A stretch of 30,740 bases of DNA from a virus, in the IMG/VR virus record IMGVR_UViG_3300045999_003493, positions 1 through 30,740 of that record; one strand, written 5' to 3'. The notes beneath the pieces are model-generated. The model was not told the origin of the DNA. It saw nothing but the letters and a program-made list of their open reading frames with translations, and did not search any database. Each line of letters starts with the position of its first letter. Position 1 is the first letter of the stretch. The position numbers and the translations under genes were made by a program. Shown here piece by piece: positions 19,776 through 24,488 of this stretch.

Positions 19776-19799
19776 ATTTTACACTAGGCCACCGACATT
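19776..19799 (-). promoter_or_regulatory. TGTCAG-class promoter P9 (TGTCGG)
   Basis: AATGTCGG, 10 nt, TAAAAT (19781-19776), leader and ATG 19746. The only copy with G at the fifth box position. Confidence 0.55.
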
Positions 19800-19814
19800 T
19801 GCTAACACATCCTC

Positions 19815-19823
19815 GGCGTGTCG
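19815..19823 (-). repeat. CGACACGCC repeat, copy 1
   Basis: CGACACGCC on the minus strand. Five more copies lie on the plus strand at 21108, 22427, 22470, 22519 and 23230, all in or next to intergenic control regions. Confidence 0.4.
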
Positions 19824-19830
19824 CAGCTTT

Positions 19831-19846
19831 TGTGAGTTTTCTCACA
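19831..19846. promoter_or_regulatory. CRP/GlxR-like palindrome
   Basis: TGTGAGTTTTCTCACA, with the symmetry continuing three A/T pairs outwards, about 55 nt above the P9 -10. Confidence 0.5.
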
Positions 19847-19852
19847 AAATTC

Positions 19853-19877
19853 AGGGTTATCCACAACTAAGCCGTAA
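19853..19877. repeat. AGGG-N16-CGTAA element with hairpins
   Basis: AGGG 19853-19856 and CGTAA 19873-19877. Between them is TTATCCACA (a DnaA box match, 19858). CCCGCA/TGCGGG follows. Confidence 0.55.
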
Positions 19878-19890
19878 GCCTGTGGAAAAC

Positions 19891-19906
19891 CCCGCAGTGT
19901 TGCGGG
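19891..19906 (-). terminator. CCCGCA/TGCGGG hairpin with T-run
   Basis: A 6-bp stem with GTGT loop. On the minus strand it is followed by GGTTTTCC, so it can terminate the unit ending at 19911. Confidence 0.6.
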
Positions 19907-19910
19907 CCCT

Positions 19911-20036
19911 TCAGTCTAGAGAATCTCCCCAGACTTCAGGATCCACCTCCGCTAAATATTCTTTAGCGGTTTTTCTTTCTTCATCATTACCAACCACGGA
20001 ATTTATTAATGCATTAAAGTACTTTAGTTCGGCCAT
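19911..20036 (-). CDS. Small acidic protein
   Basis: A 41-residue protein (MAELKYFNALINSVVGNDEE...) lying 9 nt after the GP88-like stop, with GAGAAAAT upstream. It ends at the CCCGCA hairpin. Function unknown. Confidence 0.55.
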   Translation of the reverse strand: MAELKYFNALINSVVGNDEERKTAKEYLAEVDPEVWGDSLD

Positions 20037-20045
20037 TTTATTTTC

Positions 20046-20765
20046 TCATTTCTTAGTTGCGCTAAATCTAATATCCGCTTTACCGTAGACACATAGGCCA
20101 CATGAAACACATGCGGACCCTGCATTGCTAATAAGTGGAATGCTCTTCATATTCTCAGGACACTTAGCACCAGGCTTACCAGTTAATTCTTTCATTGTGT
20201 TTTCAGTAAGCGCAAAAGTTTTGCCAAGGTAAGCAAGTCGTATACCGTCATTAAGTTTTAAATCGTGTGCAATCTCTTTATTCTCATCATCCGTTGAATA
20301 ATAAAGTGAAAGATTAGATACATTCTTAAGAATAAGCGCTGCAGACTTAACACGAGTATAAACCCAGAATTGAATATCTGGGTGGTTCATGATAATAGTC
20401 TTCCACGCATATGCGTAGGTATCGTTAAAGAAATCGCCGTCCCAGTGGATACGGAATAACTTAGGTGCCTCTTTCTTTTCACAATCATTGACAAAGTCAA
20501 CAATCATCTCATCAAGCAATAGCAACATGGCGTCCATGTCTGCATTACGTAGGAGCTCCCAGTTATGAAGAAGATTAGTTTTTACTCCTGGGAATAGCTT
20601 TTCAAGCTTGCCTGCATAGCAAACAGTCTCGCAGATAGACGTAGCACCAGGACATGAAAAATCTTTTCCTGCGGGTAGGCCAAACGTGTTGGCAATTGCT
20701 GCTTGCTTTCCATTTTTTGTGACAAGGTTAGCCACCTTTCGATCATTTGAACGTTTTAATTTCAT
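20046..20765 (-). CDS. GP88-like protein (Cys-rich, possible Fe-S)
   Basis: A 239-residue protein. It begins KLKRSNDRKVANLV, followed by FGLPAGKDFSCPGATSIC, ETVCYAGK and an HWDGDFF motif, and ends in a CVSCGLC cluster. The layout matches the mycobacteriophage gene-product-88 family, whose function is not settled. The Cys clusters (Cys-x-Ala-Gly and CVSCGLC) suggest a metal or Fe-S centre. ATG 20765 is chosen because it lies 7 nt after a -10 within a TGTCAG-class promoter, predicting a leaderless mRNA; further ATG codons upstream would overlap that promoter. Confidence 0.75.
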   Translation of the reverse strand: MKLKRSNDRKVANLVTKNGKQAAIANTFGLPAGKDFSCPGATSICETVCYAGKLEKLFPGVKTNLLHNWELLRNADMDAMLLLLDEMIVDFVNDCEKKEAPKLFRIHWDGDFFNDTYAYAWKTIIMNHPDIQFWVYTRVKSAALILKNVSNLSLYYSTDDENKEIAHDLKLNDGIRLAYLGKTFALTENTMKELTGKPGAKCPENMKSIPLISNAGSACVSCGLCVYGKADIRFSATKK

Positions 20766-20772
20766 AGGGGTA

Positions 20773-20796
20773 ATTATAGCGGTTAGATCTGACATA
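20773..20796 (-). promoter_or_regulatory. TGTCAG-class promoter P10, leaderless
   Basis: ATGTCAG, 10 nt, TATAAT (20778-20773), 7 nt, ATG 20765. The AACGAAAGG leader is absent here. Confidence 0.6.
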
Positions 20797-21006
20797 TTAG
20801 TAATCCTCATCCATTCCGTGTCCTGCAGACGCAAGGGCGTCGGAATCGGACCAGCCAGTTAGTTCATAGAATTCCATTTCTTCGGAATCATAACATTCGG
20901 CACACATATAGTCATCGCCAAAGACTTCATAATCAGACTCATTATCAAAAGTCATAGTTGAGCCACAGATTTCAGAGTTTAAGCAAGCAACGGTAATTTG
21001 TTCCAT
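20797..21006 (-). CDS. Acidic Cys-containing protein
   Basis: A 69-residue, very acidic protein with Cys8 and Cys14 near the start and a CAECY pair mid-way, a likely zinc site. The C-terminal end is Asp/Ser/Gly-rich. It has its own promoter and a GAACGAAAGG leader. Unknown function. Confidence 0.6.
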   Translation of the reverse strand: MEQITVACLNSEICGSTMTFDNESDYEVFGDDYMCAECYDSEEMEFYELTGWSDSDALASAGHGMDEDY

Positions 21007-21035
21007 TAGTTGGACCTTTCGTTCGATTTAAGAGA

Positions 21036-21059
21036 ATAATACCATAGGGCACTGACATT
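21036..21059 (-). promoter_or_regulatory. TGTCAG-class promoter P11
   Basis: AATGTCAG, 10 nt, TATTAT (21041-21036), then GAACGAAAGG and ATG 21006. Confidence 0.65.
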
Positions 21060-21082
21060 TTTTGAAACACGCCCCAGAATCT

Positions 21083-21107
21083 AGGGTGTTTTATATCACA
21101 CCCGTAA
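21083..21107. repeat. AGGG-N16-CGTAA element
   Basis: AGGG 21083-21086 and CGTAA 21103-21107, inside a GGGTGT/ACACCC inverted repeat. Followed by CGACACGCC and CCGCA/TGCGG. Confidence 0.55.
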
Positions 21108-21149
21108 CGACACGCCCGACTCCGCAGCTCTGCGGGCATTTGTCGACAA

Positions 21150-21281
21150 TTAAGAATTTAATTTATTTTTATGTTTGATCTTGCGTGTGTATTTTTTTTT
21201 ATTGCGAACAGGTTGCGCCGCATTACTGCGACGCAATTCCTGAATGCGTTTTACTTTATCTTGAACTGAAGTTAGGAACAT
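21150..21281 (-). CDS. Very basic small protein
   Basis: A 43-residue protein rich in Lys and Arg (VKRIQELRRSNAAQ, then NKKKYTRKIKHKNK). It overlaps the preceding gene by 26 nt with a GAGTGGG site. The charge suggests nucleic acid binding. Moderately supported. Confidence 0.5.
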   Translation of the reverse strand: MFLTSVQDKVKRIQELRRSNAAQPVRNKKKYTRKIKHKNKLNS

Positions 21282-21447
21282 TATACCCACTCGCTTCGTG
21301 AAATCTTTTTACATCAAATCGCTCATTATCTTTCGCAAACATTTCCGCAAAATCATTTACGATTTTAGAAAATAAAGCGGGGTGAGTTTTATTGCTCGCA
21401 TACTTTAGAATTTCTGCGGTTGCGATGTAATCTTTTCTAGTCATCAT
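21256..21447 (-). CDS. Conserved small actinophage protein (MTRKDY)
   Basis: A 63-residue helical protein starting MMTRKDYIATAEIL with ADNERFD-like middle (KDNERFDVKRFHEASG). I know the MTRKDYxxxAxxL...RFDxxRF pattern from many actinophages. Function unknown. ATGA overlap with the gene before. Confidence 0.7.
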   Translation of the reverse strand: MMTRKDYIATAEILKYASNKTHPALFSKIVNDFAEMFAKDNERFDVKRFHEASGYNVPNFSSR

Positions 21448-21647
21448 TTTACTACGACCTCTCCTGAACGATAAAATAATTTAGTGTAGCATTTGCCAGT
21501 TGGTGTAAATAAATTTACAGTTGAGTATTCATTAGCAGAACCCCAATCGGTAAAGCGGAAAAAGTTTTCCCACGCACCAAATTCGTTTTCGTATTCGGCA
21601 GACCAGTGGGGAGCGTTGCTATCATAAGCGCAAGTTAGTTTATACAT
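21444..21647 (-). CDS. Small aromatic-rich protein
   Basis: A 67-residue beta-rich protein with many Trp, Tyr and Phe (HWSAEYENEFGAWENFFRF). Linked to neighbours by TAATG and ATGA. Not recognised. Confidence 0.6.
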   Translation of the reverse strand: MYKLTCAYDSNAPHWSAEYENEFGAWENFFRFTDWGSANEYSTVNLFTPTGKCYTKLFYRSGEVVVK

Positions 21648-21811
21648 TAGTTATTTACCCAATCTAGTGTTAGTTCATCAGAGATTTCATCTACGCAAGA
21701 GCAAGGCTCTACATCATAGTTATTTTCATTTCCCCAAAATAAGAAACCAGCACCACCGCACTCATCGCAATTCGCTGCGATTATTTCTATGTATTCTTTT
21801 ACTTTAGCCAT
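21647..21811 (-). CDS. Zinc-motif protein
   Basis: A 54-residue acidic protein with CDECGGAGF and CSC motifs, the DnaJ-type CxxCGGAG zinc knuckle plus a second half. First gene of a five-gene unit from promoter P12. Function unknown. Confidence 0.65.
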   Translation of the reverse strand: MAKVKEYIEIIAANCDECGGAGFLFWGNENNYDVEPCSCVDEISDELTLDWVNN

Positions 21812-21926
21812 TTAGGTTTTCCCTTTCGTTTGTTTTGGTAATTGTAGCAGATAGGACTGACAAGGCTTCCGCCTTGCTTGCTTCACGTTGTGCGATAACG
21901 TGCTTTTTGAATTCGTCTAGGTTCAT
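21804..21926 (-). CDS. Small protein overlapping promoter P12
   Basis: A 40-residue frame starting in an ATGA overlap with the preceding gene. Its second half (ALSVLSATITKTNERENLNG) is the in-frame translation of promoter P12 and its leader, and its stop overlaps the next ATG by 8 nt. Probably translated, but the end may be a by-product of the promoter cassette. Confidence 0.45.
   Translation of the reverse strand: MNLDEFKKHVIAQREASKAEALSVLSATITKTNERENLNG
21841..21864 (-). promoter_or_regulatory. TGTCAG-class promoter P12 (within a frame)
   Basis: TTGTCAG, 10 nt, TACAAT (21846-21841), then AACGAAAGGG and ATG 21811. Confidence 0.6.
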
Positions 21927-22048
21927 TCGAACGCTCCTTCGTTTAGTAATCCGATTTCGATTTGAAATAACTCATCTGGAGTGGCTTCGGATAAATCTAC
22001 CCAGCCAGCACCATTTTCATTTATGCGAAAAATTTCGATGTGTCCCAT
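21923..22048 (-). CDS. Small hypothetical protein
   Basis: A 41-residue acidic protein (MGHIEIFRINENGAGWVDLS...). It begins directly behind the upstream TAA (TAATAATG) and ends in ATGA. Not recognised. Confidence 0.55.
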   Translation of the reverse strand: MGHIEIFRINENGAGWVDLSEATPDELFQIEIGLLNEGAFE

Positions 22049-22050
22049 TA

Positions 22051-22257
22051 TTATTCACCAACCTTTACTGCGATTGTTGCGAATTTATTTCGCAGACCGC
22101 CCGTGCGAATTTCGATTAGATACGCTTCGGTTTTTTCGCCGTAGTAAATTTCAGGGCGAGGTTCAGCAGAAACGATTTCGCCTGAAAAGTGGCGAGAGTT
22201 TGAGCGATAGTTTTTTCCTACAAGTAGGCTTTCGATTGTGTATAGTTTGGTAGCCAT
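22051..22257 (-). CDS. Conserved small actinophage protein (LYTIESLLVGKNYR)
   Basis: A 68-residue beta-rich protein starting MATKLYTIESLLVGKNYRS and ending FATIAVKVGE, a family I know from actinophages. The central part reads SAEPRPEIYYGEKTEAYLIEIR. Function unknown. GAAGG lies before ATG. Confidence 0.7.
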   Translation of the reverse strand: MATKLYTIESLLVGKNYRSNSRHFSGEIVSAEPRPEIYYGEKTEAYLIEIRTGGLRNKFATIAVKVGE

Positions 22258-22292
22258 TGGCAGACCTTCTTTCGTTTGTTGTTATGTATGGA

Positions 22293-22316
22293 ATTATACA
22301 CGAACGGACTGACATT
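22293..22316 (-). promoter_or_regulatory. TGTCAG-class promoter P13
   Basis: AATGTCAG, 10 nt, TATAAT (22298-22293), then a leader with AACGAAAG and ATG 22257. Confidence 0.65.
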
Positions 22317-22361
22317 TTCCAATTTGGCAAGGGTTTGTCTCACTATTTGGAGCGTGGGCTT

Positions 22362-22377
22362 TGTGATAAGCATCACA
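22362..22377. promoter_or_regulatory. CRP/GlxR-like palindrome, tandem copy A
   Basis: TGTGATAAGCATCACA. The 19-bp unit including CAA is repeated 23 bp further on. Confidence 0.55.
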
Positions 22378-22384
22378 CAAGTTA

Positions 22385-22400
22385 TGTGATAAGCATCACA
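22385..22400. promoter_or_regulatory. CRP/GlxR-like palindrome, tandem copy B
   Basis: Identical TGTGATAAGCATCACA, 23 bp from copy A (about two helical turns), so bound dimers would lie on nearly the same face. Confidence 0.55.
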
Positions 22401-22444
22401 CAAAATGTCCGATTTGTCTGTCAAATCGACACGCCGCAGAATTC

Positions 22445-22469
22445 AGGGTTTTTTATAACAAATCCGTAA
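22445..22469. repeat. AGGG-N16-CGTAA element
   Basis: AGGG 22445-22448, T6 run, CGTAA 22465-22469; then CGACACGCC and a CCCG/CGGG hairpin near 22483-22498. Confidence 0.55.
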
Positions 22470-22501
22470 CGACACGCCCGACCCCGTGCCTTTGCGGGCC
22501 A

Positions 22502-22518
22502 GCTTGATTTTGTCAAGC
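22502..22518. terminator. GCTTGA/TCAAGC hairpin
   Basis: A 6-bp perfect stem with 5-nt loop just after the gene ending at 22533. No T-run on the minus strand. Confidence 0.35.
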
Positions 22519-22532
22519 CGACACGCCGTTAT

Positions 22533-22661
22533 TTAGCGAAAATCTTTTATGACTTCCCTCACATCTTCTTTTAGGTCTGCCCACATTAGGCGAGCCATAT
22601 ATAGGGCGGGGATCCCAATACCTAATTGCACTAGCGTAGTTAGTATGCGGTTAGTAGTCAT
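22533..22661 (-). CDS. Small membrane protein
   Basis: A 42-residue protein with one hydrophobic helix (LTTLVQLGIGIPALYMARL) and a charged C-terminal helix. TAATG junction with the preceding membrane protein gene. Unknown function. Confidence 0.6.
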   Translation of the reverse strand: MTTNRILTTLVQLGIGIPALYMARLMWADLKEDVREVIKDFR

Positions 22662-22816
22662 TACTTATTCTTCTTTCTCTTATAAATCTTATAGCCGATT
22701 ACTAGGGCGGTGATAATAGCAATAGTGTGCCAAGGTAAATAGATAGCGCCTAGAAAACTATCTAACTCTAATCCGTAGTCGCTTGTTATGTATAACTCTA
22801 ATCCGTTAGGTATCAT
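22661..22816 (-). CDS. Small single-pass membrane protein
   Basis: A 51-residue protein with an acidic N-terminus, a membrane helix (TIAIITALVIGYKIY) and a basic end (KRKKNK). TAATG links on both sides. Together with the next gene it may form a membrane pair. Confidence 0.6.
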   Translation of the reverse strand: MIPNGLELYITSDYGLELDSFLGAIYLPWHTIAIITALVIGYKIYKRKKNK

Positions 22817-22968
22817 TATTTTACCTCTACTCCTCTTACATTGTAGGTAAATCCTTTACCTAGTTTATTTAGTTCGGTCATTACATTTAGCAATTCATCT
22901 GCGCTATTAGCCTTGTTATCTACGCTTAGTAGTTGCGAGCCTTGCCATAGTGAGTAAGTGATAGTCAT
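22816..22968 (-). CDS. Small soluble protein
   Basis: A 50-residue protein (MTITYSLWQGSQLLSVDNKA...) with a beta start and a helix with MTELNKLGKGF. It starts directly behind the upstream TAA. Unknown function. Confidence 0.6.
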   Translation of the reverse strand: MTITYSLWQGSQLLSVDNKANSADELLNVMTELNKLGKGFTYNVRGVEVK

Positions 22969-23163
22969 TTATTTTATTCCTAACATAGTAGCGACATTAT
23001 CTAATTCTTCATCTGTAAGATGGTCTAACTCAATAGCCTTAGAAAATCCGAAAAAATCTTCTTCATCTTCATTATTTAGCGCATTGTTATACGCTTCTTC
23101 TTCATCAAGATAAACATAAGCATCGCTTACATCTGCTTGGATAGTATCCCATTTAGTCATCAT
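22969..23163 (-). CDS. Acidic small protein
   Basis: A 64-residue acidic protein (MMTKWDTIQADVSDAYVYLDEEE...). ATG 23163 follows AACGAAAGAAGAAC; ATG 23160 is an alternative. First gene of a four-gene unit. The Glu/Asp-rich region NNEDEEDFFGF could be a mimic or interaction surface. Not recognised. Confidence 0.6.
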   Translation of the reverse strand: MMTKWDTIQADVSDAYVYLDEEEAYNNALNNEDEEDFFGFSKAIELDHLTDEELDNVATMLGIK

Positions 23164-23199
23164 TATCTGTTCTTCTTTCGTTAGTAGGTTATGTGTGAA

Positions 23200-23223
23200 A
23201 TTGTAGCGTATCGGTCTGACATT
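23200..23223 (-). promoter_or_regulatory. TGTCAG-class promoter P14
   Basis: AATGTCAG, 10 nt, TACAAT (23205-23200), leader and ATG 23163. Confidence 0.65.
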
Positions 23224-23249
23224 ATCAAGCGACACGCCGTTAGTGTGTA

Positions 23250-23265
23250 TGTGAGTTAGCCCACA
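23250..23265. promoter_or_regulatory. Near-match CRP/GlxR-like palindrome
   Basis: TGTGAGTTAGCCCACA, one mismatch to TGTGA-N6-TCACA, about 50 nt above the P14 -10. It covers the stop codon of the next gene. Confidence 0.35.
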
Positions 23266-23408
23266 TTTACTAGGGCGTGTGTAGCGTAGTTACCGCCACA
23301 CATTACGCATAGAGTCCAAGCGGTTACTCTACCGCAACCGCTAGAGCAAGCGACATAGTCGCTATTAGTCTGATAGTCGTTACGACTTTCCCAAATTCTA
23401 TTAGTCAT
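23256..23408 (-). CDS. Zinc-motif protein
   Basis: A 50-residue protein with CSSGC (Cys21, Cys25) and CVMCGG (Cys34, Cys37), a probable four-Cys site. It shares TAATG with the preceding gene. Function unknown. Confidence 0.6.
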   Translation of the reverse strand: MTNRIWESRNDYQTNSDYVACSSGCGRVTAWTLCVMCGGNYATHALVNVG

Positions 23409-23578
23409 TATTTAGACTCCTTATCTATACAGTTGATACAGTAGCAAGCCTTGCTACTTAGTAAATCACGCAATAGAGCCTTGCGTGTGTAGGCATTTAG
23501 TCCATATGAGGACTTTACTCCACCATTGTGGAAATCGTGCACGATTGTGCTATACAGAGTTTCTGTTAGTTGAGTCAT
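23408..23578 (-). CDS. Small protein with CYCINC end
   Basis: A 56-residue helical protein ending in CYCINC, with a strong AAAGGAG ribosome binding site. First gene of the leftward block at its origin from the divergent control region. Function unknown. Confidence 0.6.
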   Translation of the reverse strand: MTQLTETLYSTIVHDFHNGGVKSSYGLNAYTRKALLRDLLSSKACYCINCIDKESK

Positions 23579-23627
23579 TATCTGACTCCTTTCTTTAGTA
23601 AGACTTTCTTACTTTCTTTATACTATA

Positions 23628-23651
23628 AGCCTAACACGGGGCACTGACATT
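23628..23651 (-). promoter_or_regulatory. TGTCAG-class promoter P15 (weak -10)
   Basis: AATGTCAG, 10 nt, TAGGCT (23633-23628), directly followed by TATAGT. The -10 at the usual spacing is poor; the TATAGT beyond it gives a 16-nt spacing instead. Confidence 0.45.
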
Positions 23652-23687
23652 TAGGGGGGTTACTGGCAAGTATTCTCAAACTATTTT

Positions 23688-23703
23688 TGTGATTAGCATC
23701 ACA
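23688..23703. promoter_or_regulatory. CRP/GlxR-like palindrome
   Basis: TGTGATTAGCATCACA, exact TGTGA-N6-TCACA, between the leftward P15 and the rightward ncRNA promoter, so it could act on either. Confidence 0.5.
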
Positions 23704-23819
23704 TTCACGCTCAGAGTTAATAATCTATGGGCGCACTATATAGACAAATCGGACATTCTAAAACCCTGGATCATACAAATAAAATCTATATTAACATTTT
23801 CATAAATCTGAAATACTAG

Positions 23820-23849
23820 TTGACTAGAATATTATCTGTATGATATAAT
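23820..23849 (+). promoter_or_regulatory. Promoter TTGACT-18-TATAAT of the rightward ncRNA
   Basis: -35 TTGACT (23820-23825), 18 nt, extended -10 TGATATAAT with TATAAT at 23844-23849. Predicted start near 23856. The AGTTGACTAGAATAT stretch is repeated at about 24272. Confidence 0.7.
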
Positions 23850-23855
23850 TTATTT

Positions 23856-24067
23856 AACAGCAAATCGACGGACGAGCTGGAGTATGGCAGAAATTCTCCT
23901 TGTCAACAAGGCGGAATTGCATAAGAGGCCTTAACAGGTAGGATTAGTGATCTAAACTCTTAGTAGAACTAAAGCGGATCTAATTGAGCTGTTGACTTGT
24001 TCTTAGTGGTAAAAGGCAATCCACTTACTCACTAAAAAATCTCAAGGAGAAATCTTTGGGATTTTTT
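23856..24067 (+). ncRNA. Candidate structured ncRNA, about 210 nt
   Basis: Bounded by a strong promoter and a strong intrinsic terminator. The first six bases AACAGC pair with GCTGTT (23988-23993), closing a domain of about 138 nt. Inside are CCTTG/CAAGG, TAAG/CTTA and TTAGT/ACTAA hairpins, and after the domain TTAGTG/CACTAA. The only frame with an ATG is 16 codons (MAEILLVNKAELHKRP) with poor start signals, so a leader peptide is possible but coding is unlikely. I do not recognise an RNA family; it is not tmRNA by its sequence. Role unknown. Confidence 0.6.
24034..24067 (+). terminator. Intrinsic terminator of the ncRNA
   Basis: AAAAAATCTCAAGG pairs with CTTTGGGATTTTTT (14 bp with G-U pairs) around a short loop, ending in T6. 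Confidence 0.8.
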
Positions 24068-24077
24068 GCTTTAACTC

Positions 24078-24107
24078 TTGACCTAGCAATTTTCATCATG
24101 TTATACT
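24078..24107 (+). promoter_or_regulatory. Promoter TTGACC-18-TATACT
   Basis: -35 TTGACC (24078-24083) and -10 TATACT (24102-24107). The transcript would run through a 170-nt non-coding leader to the genes from 24293. Confidence 0.55.
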
Positions 24108-24292
24108 TAAGGCTGGTTTGTGGGGGCTTACACTGAAACTCATAATGACGGAAATGTGTAGCTTCTCTATCCTACAAAATTGATTTTAAATTTTGGGGGG
24201 TAGGGGGGCTTTCCTAAAATCTAAAAATCTGGAAATGTAATTAAAAGATTATATATATTATATATATCTTAGTTGACTAGAATATAGAGAAT

Positions 24293-24379
24293 ATGACAGT
24301 AAATAAAGTAAAGCGATATGTTAATTACTTTGCTTGGATTTGTATGATCTCATGGATAGTATACCTTGGCATCCAATAG
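24293..24379 (+). CDS. Membrane micro-protein
   Basis: A 28-residue hydrophobic peptide (MTVNKVKRYVNYFAWICMIS...), basic start then a membrane-spanning helix. The ribosome binding site is weak (AGAGA). The AGTTGACTAGAATAT copy just upstream may be its promoter. Real but unproven. Confidence 0.4.
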   Translation: MTVNKVKRYVNYFAWICMISWIVYLGIQ

Positions 24380-24488
24380 AATTGTTAAATGTGATAGTTG
24401 TGGGCGGGAAATCGAAGTAAGATCTGGATTTGCCCATATGACACTGAATAACCACTATAGGGCATGTAAAGACGGTGAATCAAAATAG
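24366..24488 (+). CDS. Zinc-finger-like micro-protein
   Basis: A 40-residue frame starting at TTG 24366 with CDSC (Cys9, Cys12) and a later HYRAC, a CxxC...HxxxC zinc-finger pattern. It overlaps the micro-protein before and runs into the SGNH frame. The start has no strong Shine-Dalgarno sequence. Confidence 0.45.
   Translation: MASNRIVKCDSCGREIEVRSGFAHMTLNNHYRACKDGESK

Larger units (their letters stand above)
23579..24292. other. Divergent control region
   Basis: A 714-bp region without normal genes. It holds promoter P15 (leftward), a palindromic site at 23688, a 16-bp inverted repeat partner at 23742, a strong rightward promoter at 23820, a probable ncRNA (23856-24067), a second rightward promoter at 24078-24107, G6-TA-G6 tracts at 24195-24208 and a second AGTTGACTAGAATAT copy at about 24272-24286. 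Confidence 0.6.

Noticed and set aside
17475-23703. CRISPR array suggested by repeated short palindromes
   Set aside because: Repeats are only 16 bp, widely and irregularly spaced, and sit upstream of promoters; no cas genes or regular spacers.
23856-24067. tmRNA or riboswitch
   Set aside because: The 5' and 3' ends do not form a tRNA-like acceptor, there is no resume tag ending in Ala-Ala, and no known riboswitch core is visible.
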